64,000 bases of DNA, from NCBI GenBank assembly GCA_020723845.1, contig DYIC01000002.1, positions 1 through 64,000 of the forward strand. The letters run 5' to 3'. The position numbers and the translations under genes were made by a program. Of this stretch, positions 7,480 through 14,950 are shown piece after piece (position 1 is the first letter of the stretch; each line of letters opens with the position of its first letter). Below the pieces are notes generated by a model that was given only the letters and a program-made list of their open reading frames with translations, was not told the DNA's origin and made no database searches. Source of the DNA: Hydrogenophaga sp. Its GTDB lineage: Bacteria; Pseudomonadota; Gammaproteobacteria; Burkholderiales; Burkholderiaceae_C.

Positions 7480-7824
7480 TCAGCGCGAACGACCCGCCGA
7501 CGACTCGGTCGACGGCGCCTCGGGCAGCAGGCACGCCTCGGTCACGACCAAGTCGTTGTCGCGCGCGAACCCCATCACGAAGTCCCATGCCCGCACGTCG
7601 TAATCGCGCAACGCCCGGTCGACGACCACGCACTTGATGCCATTGACGACGGTGGGAATCACCCACGGCGAATAGCGCAGGTGCCCGCCAGGCCCCTGGC
7701 CGGCTTGGGGATGAAACGGGCTCATGACACCCGCCAGCCGCTCGGCCCAATCGCTGGGACGAAACGTCCGGCCACTGCGGGTGACCCCCTGGATGAAGAC
7801 TTGTTGGGCGTTGGGCGTGACCAT
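7480..7824 (-). CDS. DUF3579 protein
   Basis: Small cytoplasmic protein, 114 aa from the ATG at 7824 (MVTPNAQQVFIQG). It matches the betaproteobacterial DUF3579 family, with conserved RPSDWAERLAGVM, YSPWVIP, GIKCVVVD and DFVMGFARDNDLVV blocks. No biochemical function is known to me. The rpsT-DUF3579-argD order is common in Burkholderiales. The open frame extends upstream to 7989, with a second possible ATG at 7863; conservation favours 7824. The upstream region holds the perfect palindrome TCTTATATAAGA (7941-7952) on a candidate -10. Confidence 0.82.
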   Translation of the reverse strand: MVTPNAQQVFIQGVTRSGRTFRPSDWAERLAGVMSPFHPQAGQGPGGHLRYSPWVIPTVVNGIKCVVVDRALRDYDVRAWDFVMGFARDNDLVVTEACLLPEAPSTESSAGRSR

Positions 7825-7940
7825 CGCGCTGAATGGGCCCCGTGCCGGTGGGCAAGCGGCCATGGTTGGGGTGGGCTTCGGCTCCCGCGCGGGGGCCGCG
7901 GCAACGCGAGGATCGCTCCCGTCGCCTGACAAGTATTGTA

Positions 7941-7952
7941 TCTTATATAAGA
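7941..7952. promoter_or_regulatory. Perfect 12-bp palindrome, candidate operator
   Basis: TCTTATATAAGA is an AT-rich perfect palindrome in a GC-rich intergenic region between the divergent DUF3579 gene and argD. On the minus strand TTGCCG (7967-7972) and TATAAG (7945-7950) have 16-bp spacing, so the palindrome would cover the -10 of the DUF3579 promoter. A repressor dimer, for example of the GntR family, is a plausible ligand. The regulator is not identified. Confidence 0.5.
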
Positions 7953-8050
7953 CTTGACGCACCCGACGGCAACCCCGCTGCAGAGACAAGAACTAGAATC
8001 CAGCGTTGGCCCGCTGGCATTTCTCACCCCAAATCAAAACCCGCACGCCC

Positions 8051-9247
8051 ATGAACGCTCCTGCCGAACCCCACGTGATGTCCACCTACGCCCGCGTGCC
8101 CATCATGCTGTCGCATGGGCGCGGCTGTCGTGTCTGGGACGTGGAGGGCCGCGAGTACCTCGACGCGCTGGCGGGTATCGCGGTCAACACGCTGGGCCAC
8201 GCCCACCCGCGCCTGGTCAAGGCGTTGCAAGAGCAAGTCGAGCGACTCATCCACATCAGCAACTACTACCACCACCCGCTGACCGAGCCGCTGGCCGCCG
8301 CGCTGTGCGAGCGCAGCGGGCTGGACAAGGTGTTCTTCTGCTCCACTGGGCTGGAGGCCAACGAGGCGGCGCTGAAACTCGCGCGCAAGTTCGGCCACGA
8401 CAAGGGCATCGATCGCCCCCAAATCGTCGTATACGAAAAAGCCTTCCACGGCCGCTCGATCGCCACCCTGTCGGCCACGGGCAACCCCAAGGTGCAAGCG
8501 GGCTTCGAGCCGCTGGTCGAGGGCTTTATCCGCGTGCCCATCAACGACCTTGATGCCCTGCGCGCGGCCACCGCGGGCAACCCCAACGTGGTGGCGGTGT
8601 TTTTCGAGGCGATCCAGGGCGAAGGCGGTGTCCACCCGCTGTCGCCGGAATACATGGCCGGCGTGCGCGCGCTGTGCGACGAGCACGACTGGCTGCTCAT
8701 GATCGACGAGGTTCAGTGCGGCATGGGGCGCACGGGCAAATGGTTCGCGCACCAATGGGCCGGCATCCGGCCCGATGTCATGCCGCTGGCCAAAGGGCTG
8801 GGCTCGGGTGTGCCCATCGGCGCGGTGGTTGCGGGCCCCAAGGCAGCCCACATTTTTCAGCCGGGCAACCACGGCACCACGTTCGGCGGCAACCCGCTGG
8901 CCATGCGCGCGGGGCTGGAGACGATCCGCATCATGGAAGACGAGGGGCTGCTGGACAACGCGGCCAAGGTCGGCACCCATCTGCACACCCAACTGTGGGC
9001 GGCGCTGCACGGGGTGCCGGGCGTGCGCGAGATCCGCGGCAAAGGGCTGATGCTGGGCATCGAGTTGGACCGCCCGTGCGGCGACTTGGTGCAGCGGTGT
9101 GCGCGGGCCGGCCTGTTGCTGTCGGTCACGGCCGAGCGGGTGATCCGCCTCGTGCCGCCGTTGATTCTGACGCACGCCGAAGCCGACGAAATCGTGGCCA
9201 AACTGGTGCCGCAGGTGCGGGCCTTCCTGAACGAGACGAGCGCATGA
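8051..9247 (+). CDS. argD: Acetylornithine aminotransferase
   Basis: 398-aa PLP-dependent class III aminotransferase that converts N-acetylglutamate semialdehyde and glutamate to N-acetylornithine in arginine synthesis. The PLP lysine is K248 in PLAKGLG; the cofactor-binding segments STGLEANEAALKLAR and LMIDEVQCGMGRTGKW are intact. The start at 8051 (MNAPAEPHVMSTYARVPI) is preferred over an ATG 45 bp upstream. A possible -10 TAGAAT lies at 7994-7999. The stop overlaps the argF start as ATGA, suggesting translational coupling. Confidence 0.96.
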   Translation: MNAPAEPHVMSTYARVPIMLSHGRGCRVWDVEGREYLDALAGIAVNTLGHAHPRLVKALQEQVERLIHISNYYHHPLTEPLAAALCERSGLDKVFFCSTGLEANEAALKLARKFGHDKGIDRPQIVVYEKAFHGRSIATLSATGNPKVQAGFEPLVEGFIRVPINDLDALRAATAGNPNVVAVFFEAIQGEGGVHPLSPEYMAGVRALCDEHDWLLMIDEVQCGMGRTGKWFAHQWAGIRPDVMPLAKGLGSGVPIGAVVAGPKAAHIFQPGNHGTTFGGNPLAMRAGLETIRIMEDEGLLDNAAKVGTHLHTQLWAALHGVPGVREIRGKGLMLGIELDRPCGDLVQRCARAGLLLSVTAERVIRLVPPLILTHAEADEIVAKLVPQVRAFLNETSA

Positions 9248-10191
9248 AACACTACCTGCAGTTCAAGGACTTGACCGCCGACGAATACGCGTATTTGTTC
9301 GTGCGCGCGGCGTTCGTCAAGCACAAGTTCAAGGCGGTCGAACGCTACCAGCCATTTGCCGACCCCGACCGCACGTTGGCCATGATCTTCGAGAAGGCGA
9401 GCACGCGCACGCGCGTGAGCTTCGAGGCGGGCATGTACCAGATGGGTGGCTCCGTCGTGCACCTGACCACGGGCGACAGCCAGCTTGGCCGCAGCGAGCC
9501 CATCGAGGACACCGCGCGCGTCATCAGCCGCATGGTCGACCTCGTCATGATCCGTACCTTCGAGCAAAGCAAGATCGAGCGCTTTGCCGCACACTCGCGC
9601 GTGCCCGTCATCAACGGGCTGACCAACGAGTTTCACCCCTGCCAGATCCTGGCCGATCTGTTCACCTGGCTGGAGTACCGCGGCCGACGTGCCGACGGCT
9701 CGATCGACCCCGCGGCGCTGCGCGGCATCACCGTGGCCTGGGTGGGCGACGGCAACAACATGGCCAACACCTGGCTGCAAGCGGCGCAGATTCTGGGCTT
9801 TCGCGTGCACATCAGCACGCCCCGCGGCTATGAGGTCGACCCCGCGGTGGCCGGTGTGCCGCCGGGCGACTTCTGGCAGGTGTTCGACGACCCGATGGAC
9901 GCCTGCCGTGGCGCCGACCTGGTCACCACCGACGTGTGGACGAGCATGGGCTTCGAGGCCGAAAACGAGGTGCGCAAGCAAGCGTTTGCCGCCTGGTGCG
10001 TGACCCCGGCCATGATGGCGGTGGCGAAGCCGGACGCCTTGTTCATGCACTGCCTGCCCGCCCACCGCGGCGAAGAGGTCGCGGCCGAGGTGATCGATGG
10101 ACCTCAGTCCGTCGTCTGGGACGAAGCCGAAAACCGCATGCACGTGCAAAAGGCCTTGATGGAGTATTTGCTGCTGGGCCGCCTGGCCTGA
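9244..10191 (+). CDS. argF: Ornithine carbamoyltransferase
   Basis: 315-aa cytosolic enzyme that makes citrulline from ornithine and carbamoyl phosphate. The carbamoyl-phosphate loop STRTR (53-57), HPCQ with the following LADLFT segment, and the ornithine-site HCLPAHR (H269-C270) are all present. Length is normal. It is the second gene of an argD-argF operon, overlapping argD by 4 bp. In many relatives argG follows; here a YkgJ-like gene follows instead. Confidence 0.97.
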   Translation: MKHYLQFKDLTADEYAYLFVRAAFVKHKFKAVERYQPFADPDRTLAMIFEKASTRTRVSFEAGMYQMGGSVVHLTTGDSQLGRSEPIEDTARVISRMVDLVMIRTFEQSKIERFAAHSRVPVINGLTNEFHPCQILADLFTWLEYRGRRADGSIDPAALRGITVAWVGDGNNMANTWLQAAQILGFRVHISTPRGYEVDPAVAGVPPGDFWQVFDDPMDACRGADLVTTDVWTSMGFEAENEVRKQAFAAWCVTPAMMAVAKPDALFMHCLPAHRGEEVAAEVIDGPQSVVWDEAENRMHVQKALMEYLLLGRLA

Positions 10192-10218
10192 AACACCCGT
10201 CGCCCCCATCGGACGCCC

Positions 10219-10533
10219 ATGAGCGACTGCCTGCGCTGCGGCGCGTGCTGCGCCCATTTTCGCGTCGACTTCTCCGTTTACGAAACCGCCTCGTGCGGCG
10301 GCAGTGTCCCCGATGGCTTGGTGGTGGAGGTGGCAGGTGCCACGGTGCGCATGCGCGGCACCGATCACTGGCCACCGCGCTGTGCGGCGCTGACGGGCAC
10401 ACTCGGCGAGCGCGTCGCCTGTGCCATCTACGAGTGGCGCCCGTCACCGTGCCGCGAGTTCGAGGCCGGCAGCGACGCGTGCGCGCGGGCCCGCGCGCGG
10501 CATGGCTTGCCCGCCCTGGCTGCGGACGGCTAG
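10219..10533 (+). CDS. YkgJ-like cysteine-cluster protein
   Basis: 104-aa protein of the YkgJ/FliB Zn- or Fe-S-binding cysteine-cluster group. The N-terminal CLRCGACCAHF (C4, C7, C10, C11) and the distal CREF and CARARARHG segments supply the conserved cysteines. It sits 27 bp after argF and is probably cotranscribed. The molecular role is not established. Its stop codon overlaps that of the convergent PPK2-type gene by 3 bp. Confidence 0.85.
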   Translation: MSDCLRCGACCAHFRVDFSVYETASCGGSVPDGLVVEVAGATVRMRGTDHWPPRCAALTGTLGERVACAIYEWRPSPCREFEAGSDACARARARHGLPALAADG

Positions 10534-12032
10534 ACCCCGTGCTTGCGCGGCTGCCGCTGCAACGCCGCCTCGACCTGCTGACACAGCGTGCGCAGCACCT
10601 CGATGCGTGACCACAGCTTGTCGTCCGACGCCACGATGTGCCATGGCGCCACCCGGGTCGAGGTGCGATCCACCATGTCCTGCACCGCGCGCTCGTAGGC
10701 GGGCCACTTTTCCCGGTTGCGCCAATCCTCGGGGGTGATCTTGAACTGCTTGTGCGGTGTCGTCTCGCGCTCGCGAAAGCGCCGAAGCTGCTCCTCAGGC
10801 GTGATGGCCAGCCAGAACTTGACGATGATCACGCCCGCCTCGGCCAGCTCCTCCTCGTAGGCATTGATCTCGCCGTAAGCGCGCATCCAGTCGGCCTCGC
10901 TGCAAAAGCCCTCCACCCGCTCCACCAATACCCGGCCGTACCAGGAGCGGTCGAAGATGACCGCCCGACCATGGGGCGGAATGTAGCGCCAGAAGCGCCA
11001 CAGATAGGGCTGGGCGCGCTCGTTTTCGTTCGGCGCGGCCACCGGCACCACCCGATAAAAGCGTGCATCGAGCGCTTGCGTGATGCGCCGGATGGTGCTG
11101 CCCTTGCCCGCCGCGTCCATGCCTTCGAACACCACCACCAGCGAGCGCTCGCGCAGGCGCGCGTCGCGGCTGAGCAGATTCAAGCGGCTCTGCCAGCGCT
11201 CGAGCAACCGGTCGTAGCGCTCGCGCGGCAGGCGCCGGCTGTAGTCTTGCGCCCGCAGCAACGTCACGTCATCCGTGCCCGTCTCGATCACGCTGGGCGG
11301 CAGGGGCGGCGTGGGCGGGGCTGGCTTGGCCGTGTGCTGCAGCACCGACAGCAGATGCCGCCCGGCGGTCAGCTCGCGATAGCACACGTCACTGCCCTCG
11401 ATCACGATCCAGGGTGCCTCGCCCAGGCTTGTCTTGCGCAACGCTTCGTCGCTGGCCTCGATGAATTCGTCGTAGTGCTTCAGGTGCTCGCGCTCGCGCG
11501 GGCCAATGCGCCACGCCGTGCGAGGGTCGGCCGCCAAATCCTTCAAGCGCCGCCTGGCTGCTTTCTTGGACAGATGGAACCAGAACTTGACCAGCACCAC
11601 CCCCTCGGCCACCAGCATGCGCTCGAACTGGCGAATGCGCTCGAGCCGGTGCACAAACCGGTCGGCGTCGTCGTCACCCATCACCCGTGCTAGGATGGGG
11701 TCGGTGTACCATGAGCCGAACAGCATGGCGATGCGCCCTTTGGGCGGCAACACCTGCCAAAAGCGCCACATCTCGGGCCAGCGGCGCTCCTCCGGCGTCA
11801 TGGCATCGAACGCCTCCGTGCGGATGTGGCGCGGGTCCATCCAGGCATTGAGCGTGTTGACCGTCTCGCTGCGCCCTGCCCCATCGACACCGTTGATGAG
11901 CACCACCACCGCCCGATCGGCACGGCGCAACAGCTCATATTGGGCGTCGAGCAATGCGGCGCGCAAGGCCGGCACCTCTGCCTTGTAGGTCGCGCGATCG
12001 ATGCGGTGACCGATCTCGGCCGAATCGAACAT
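10530..12032 (-). CDS. pap: Polyphosphate:AMP phosphotransferase (two-domain PPK2, class II)
   Basis: 500-aa enzyme made of two tandem PPK2 domains. It transfers phosphate from polyphosphate to AMP, making ADP. The N-terminal domain (about 1-240) has a degenerate P-loop, GVDGAGRSE. The C-terminal domain (about 270-500) has an intact GMDAAGKGST and the lid/Walker B region VIFDRSWYGRVLVERV. This pairing of an inactive and an active half is normal for class II PPK2. The start at 12032 has a strong GAGGAGGG ribosome site. It diverges from rpsU across 170 bp. Confidence 0.92.
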   Translation of the reverse strand: MFDSAEIGHRIDRATYKAEVPALRAALLDAQYELLRRADRAVVVLINGVDGAGRSETVNTLNAWMDPRHIRTEAFDAMTPEERRWPEMWRFWQVLPPKGRIAMLFGSWYTDPILARVMGDDDADRFVHRLERIRQFERMLVAEGVVLVKFWFHLSKKAARRRLKDLAADPRTAWRIGPREREHLKHYDEFIEASDEALRKTSLGEAPWIVIEGSDVCYRELTAGRHLLSVLQHTAKPAPPTPPLPPSVIETGTDDVTLLRAQDYSRRLPRERYDRLLERWQSRLNLLSRDARLRERSLVVVFEGMDAAGKGSTIRRITQALDARFYRVVPVAAPNENERAQPYLWRFWRYIPPHGRAVIFDRSWYGRVLVERVEGFCSEADWMRAYGEINAYEEELAEAGVIIVKFWLAITPEEQLRRFRERETTPHKQFKITPEDWRNREKWPAYERAVQDMVDRTSTRVAPWHIVASDDKLWSRIEVLRTLCQQVEAALQRQPRKHGV

Positions 12033-12065
12033 CCTCGAGCCCTCCTCTGCCCAAATGGATCTTGC

Positions 12066-12202
12066 TATAATACTGGTCTTTGCTGGCAAAGCCTCGTCTG
12101 CCGTGATCACCTTGTCGACGAGGAACCCTTGCCAGGCAAGCCCCGTCGGGTCTGATCTTCCCCACGTGCGGCCCCTGGCGCACTTTCGGAAACCATTGGC
12201 CA
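12066..12202 (+). promoter_or_regulatory. rpsU promoter and structured ~125-nt leader
   Basis: An extended -10, TGCTATAAT (TATAAT at 12066-12071), precedes CTTTGCTGGCAA (12078-12089), the block shared with rpsT at the same 6-nt spacing. The leader can form CTTTG-CTGG-CAAAG (12078-12091), a 7-bp inverted repeat CCTCGTC/GACGAGG (12092-12098 with 12117-12123) and CTTGCC-A-GGCAAG (12128-12140). Only a weak ribosome site precedes the rpsU ATG. A long folded leader suggests post-transcriptional control, possibly by bS21 itself. Confidence 0.6.
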
Positions 12203-12415
12203 ATGACCACCATCCGCGTTAAAGACAACGAACCGTTCGACGTCGCCCTGCGCCGCTTCAAGCGCACGATCGAAAAGCTGGGCCTGCTCAACGAGCTGCG
12301 CGCCCGCGAGTTCTACGAAAAGCCCACCGCCGAGCGCAAGCGCAAAAAGGCAGCCGCTATCAAGCGCCACCTCAAGCGTGTGCGCTCGCAACAGCTGCCG
12401 CAGCGCCTGTACTGA
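12203..12415 (+). CDS. rpsU: 30S ribosomal protein bS21
   Basis: 70-aa highly basic small-subunit protein near the anti-Shine-Dalgarno end of 16S rRNA. The family core is complete: [34 protein letters not shown] and a basic C-terminal helix. bS21 helps mRNA engagement during initiation. It lies upstream of yqeY, as in many proteobacteria, but the usual dnaG-rpoD genes do not follow. A hairpin at 12452-12481 separates it from yqeY. Confidence 0.97.
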   Translation: MTTIRVKDNEPFDVALRRFKRTIEKLGLLNELRAREFYEKPTAERKRKKAAAIKRHLKRVRSQQLPQRLY

Positions 12416-12451
12416 ACGGGGCGCCACCCCACTCGGCTTGCGCCGACCCCC

Positions 12452-12481
12452 AAGCCCGCCCGAGGACGCTCCGGCGGGCTT
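12452..12481 (+). terminator. Hairpin between rpsU and yqeY
   Basis: AAGCCCGCC (12452-12460) and GGCGGGCTT (12473-12481) form a perfect 9-bp stem with a 12-nt loop. The following TTGCGTATT is only weakly T-rich, so this may be an attenuating rather than a full terminator between rpsU and yqeY. Confidence 0.55.
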
Positions 12482-12522
12482 GCGTATTGGTATCGACACC
12501 GCTGATACGGAGCGACCCTGCC

Positions 12523-12984
12523 ATGTCTATGAAAGACCGCATCACCGACGACATGAAAGCCGCCATGCGCGCCAAAGACAGCGCGCGCCTGGGCGCCATC
12601 CGACTGCTGCTGGCCGCCATCAAGCAGAAGGAAGTGGACGAGCGCACCACGCTGGATGACGCCGGCGTCGTCGCGGTGGTGGACAAGTTGCTCAAGCAGC
12701 GCCGCGACTCGATAGCCGCCTACGAACAAGCAGGCCGCACCGATCTGGCGGACCAAGAACGCGCCGAAGCCGCCGTGCTGGAAGCCTATCTGCCCGCACG
12801 ACTGGATGCCGCGGCGATTGCCGCCGCCGTCCAGAACATCGTCGCCCGTGTCGCGGCCGATTTGGGCCGCGCGCCCACGCCCACGGACATGGGCAAAGTC
12901 ATGGCGCTGGCCAAAGCCGAGCTCGCCGGGCAGGCCGACATGGCGCAGGTATCCGCTGCGGTCAAGGGCGCGCTGGCTGGCTGA
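12523..12984 (+). CDS. YqeY/GatB-tail domain protein
   Basis: 153-aa cytoplasmic helical protein of the YqeY family, related to the tail domain of the GatB amidotransferase subunit. Conserved segments are MKDRITDDMKAAMRAKD, LGAIRLLLAAIK and LPTDMGKVMA-like TPTDMGKVMALAK. It may bind RNA or tRNA, but no function is proven. The start at 12523 is preceded by GGAG; the ATG at 12529 is an alternative. It lies between rpsU and murI and is read in the same direction. Confidence 0.88.
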   Translation: MSMKDRITDDMKAAMRAKDSARLGAIRLLLAAIKQKEVDERTTLDDAGVVAVVDKLLKQRRDSIAAYEQAGRTDLADQERAEAAVLEAYLPARLDAAAIAAAVQNIVARVAADLGRAPTPTDMGKVMALAKAELAGQADMAQVSAAVKGALAG

Positions 12985-13005
12985 ACCGCCCGCCCCCCAC
13001 CGTCC

Positions 13006-13842
13006 ATGACGACGGCTCCCGACCTCGCGCCCGCCGAGGCCCCGATTGGCGTCTTCGACTCCGGCGTCGGTGGCTTGTCGGTACTGCGCGAAATCCACCG
13101 CCTGCTGCCCGGCGAAGACCTCATCTACGTCGCCGACTCGGGCCATGCGCCCTATGGCGACAAGCCTCCAGCTTTCGTACAGGCGCGGGCTGAACACATC
13201 CTGCGGCAACTGCGGCGTGCGGGGTGCAAGGCGGTCGTGGTGGCCTGCAACACCGTCACGGGCCTGTCCATTCAGGCCCTGCGCGCGCAGCACCCCGGGT
13301 GGCCATTGGTGGCCATCGAGCCGGCCGTCAAACCCGCGGCTGCGCTGACGCGCAGCGGCGTCATTGGCGTGCTGGCCACGCGCAACACGGTCGCCAGCCC
13401 AGGGCTGACCCGCCTCATCGCCGAGTACGCGGCGGGTGTGCAGGTACTGCGCCAAGCCTGTCCCGGCTGGGTCGAGCGCGTCGAGCGCGGCGAACTGGAC
13501 GGTCCCGATACCGAAGCGGCCGTGGCCGACCGCGTGCAACCGCTGCTGGATGCCGGTGCCGACGTCCTGGTGCTAGGCTGCACCCACTACCCGTTCTTGC
13601 TGCCCGTCATTCAACGCATCGCGGGTCCGTCCGTCGCGATCCTCGACCCCGCCCCCGCCGTGGCGCGTGAACTGGCGCGCCGGCTGACCGAAGCCGGGCT
13701 ACTCAACTCCCGCCCACGAGGGGGAATGGTGCGCTTTTGGACCAGCGGGGACCTCACGCAGACCGGCACTGTGATCGCCCGGCTGTGGGGCAGCGACACA
13801 CAGCCCGAGCGCTTGGTGGGGGAGAATACGGCCGAGCCCTGA
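13006..13842 (+). CDS. murI: Glutamate racemase
   Basis: 278-aa enzyme that interconverts L- and D-glutamate and supplies D-Glu to peptidoglycan. The two catalytic cysteines are C81 in VACNTVTG and C192 in LGCTHYPFLL; the N-terminal GVFDSGVGGLSVLREI is typical. The motif after the first cysteine (TVTG) differs slightly from the common TASA but keeps the Cys-Asn-Thr. It starts 21 bp after yqeY and is probably cotranscribed. Confidence 0.95.
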   Translation: MTTAPDLAPAEAPIGVFDSGVGGLSVLREIHRLLPGEDLIYVADSGHAPYGDKPPAFVQARAEHILRQLRRAGCKAVVVACNTVTGLSIQALRAQHPGWPLVAIEPAVKPAAALTRSGVIGVLATRNTVASPGLTRLIAEYAAGVQVLRQACPGWVERVERGELDGPDTEAAVADRVQPLLDAGADVLVLGCTHYPFLLPVIQRIAGPSVAILDPAPAVARELARRLTEAGLLNSRPRGGMVRFWTSGDLTQTGTVIARLWGSDTQPERLVGENTAEP

Positions 13843-13924
13843 GCGGATCTTTCTGGGATCTGACCTTCACGGCAGCAACCAATTCACCCGGGTAAACAGG
13901 GCGTCGGTCACAGCTTGGACACGC

Positions 13925-13945
13925 AAGAAACCCGCAGCCGACGGG
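13925..13945 (-). terminator. Possible tRNA-Lys terminator
   Basis: On the minus strand CCCGT and GCGGG form a short stem (one G-U pair) followed by TTTCTT, about 30 bp downstream of the tRNA 3' end. The stem is short, so the call is tentative. The 130 bp between murI and the tRNA hold nothing else I recognise. Confidence 0.4.
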
Positions 13946-13972
13946 AAACGTTGCGCAACCCTATGATATCGT

Positions 13973-14048
13973 TGGTGGGTCGTGCAGGATTCGAACCTGC
14001 GACCAACGGATTAAAAGTCCGCTGCTCTACCGACTGAGCTAACGACCC
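13973..14048 (-). tRNA. tRNA-Lys (UUU)
   Basis: Complete cloverleaf of 76 nt including an encoded CCA end. The acceptor stem pairs GGGTCGT with ACGACCC, the anticodon loop CTTTTAA gives anticodon UUU, and the T arm reads GGTTCGAATCC. A TATAAT -10 element lies upstream at 14091-14096 on the same strand, preceded by TGC as an extended -10, giving a short leader of about 35 nt. Confidence 0.97.
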
Positions 14049-14090
14049 CTCATTCGCGACAGCTCTCTACTGCACCGCGCGAAAGCTCAC

Positions 14091-14096
14091 ATTATA
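14091..14096 (-). promoter_or_regulatory. tRNA-Lys promoter -10
   Basis: A perfect TATAAT on the minus strand with an extended TGC just upstream. It is followed by GTGAGC and then CTTTCGC. The predicted start is about 35 nt before the mature tRNA. Confidence 0.65.
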
Positions 14097-14131
14097 GCAA
14101 CAATTTCAAGCGTTTTTGCCGCGTAAGGCGC

Positions 14132-14950
14132 TCAGGCATCGCTAGCGATGGCATCCATCACCCAACCCGCGGCGCACAGGCCAAAGGTAGCGGTGACCGC
14201 CACGCTAGAGCCGTAGCCGTGGCAGTTGAGCGAGCCGTCCGGCATCCCTGCCGCCATGCAGGCAGCATCGGGTGGCCGCACGGCCTCGCGGCTAAAAACC
14301 GCGGTCACCCCGATGGCACCCTGGCGCGGCGCGCCGTGCGCCTTGCGCAGGCGTTGCCGCAGCTGCGCCAGCAGGGGGTCGTGGGTGGCGAACGCGATGT
14401 CGGCGATTTCGACCTGCTCGCCCCGACGCTTGCCGCCGGCCGCGCCCACGGTCACGAACCGCACGTGCTCATCCCGGCTCCAGGCGGCCAGCGTGACTTT
14501 GGCCGCCATCTGATCGCAGGCATCGATGACGGCCAGCGGCCCCTGCATGCCTTGCTGCGCACGAGCGTGCGCCAGCAACGAGAGCCAGTTGTCGGGCGTG
14601 ACGAAGTCGTCGATCGCCAGCACGTGGCAGCCGGGGTGAATGGCGGCGATACGCGCGCGCATGGCCTCGACCTTGGCCTGACCGTAGCTGCCCTCGAGCG
14701 CATGGATCTGGCGGTTGGTGTTCGACTCGGCGATGTGATCCAGATCGATGAGGGTGATGCGCCCCACCCCACTGCGCGCGAGTGCCTCCGCGGCCCAAGA
14801 ACCGACACCGCCGATGCCGACGACGATCACGTGGGCGTCGAAGATGCGCTGCGCCCCACCCGGCCCGTACAGTCGACGCAAGCCGCCAAAGCGGCGTTCG
14901 AAGTCAGCCGCGCCCTGTCCGATCTCGGTGGCAGACGGCTCGGCGCTCAC
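14132..14950 (-). CDS. tcdA: tRNA threonylcarbamoyladenosine dehydratase (TcdA/CsdL)
   Basis: 272-aa E1-like enzyme that cyclises t6A37 to ct6A in ANN-decoding tRNAs, using ATP. The Rossmann segment VVGIGGVGSWAAEALARSG, the Arg-rich SNTNRQ motif and the segment GSLNCHGYGSS are characteristic. The start is GTG at 14950, overlapping the YeeE stop as GTGA, so the two genes are probably translationally coupled. TcdA works with the cysteine desulfurase pair CsdA-CsdE in E. coli. A tRNA-Lys(UUU), a t6A-bearing tRNA, lies immediately downstream. Confidence 0.9.
   Translation of the reverse strand: MSAEPSATEIGQGAADFERRFGGLRRLYGPGGAQRIFDAHVIVVGIGGVGSWAAEALARSGVGRITLIDLDHIAESNTNRQIHALEGSYGQAKVEAMRARIAAIHPGCHVLAIDDFVTPDNWLSLLAHARAQQGMQGPLAVIDACDQMAAKVTLAAWSRDEHVRFVTVGAAGGKRRGEQVEIADIAFATHDPLLAQLRQRLRKAHGAPRQGAIGVTAVFSREAVRPPDAACMAAGMPDGSLNCHGYGSSVAVTATFGLCAAGWVMDAIASDA

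Noticed and set aside
13843-13972. Possible small gene or RNA between murI and tRNA-Lys
   Set aside because: No good start, family match or structured RNA was visible apart from a weak terminator-like stem.
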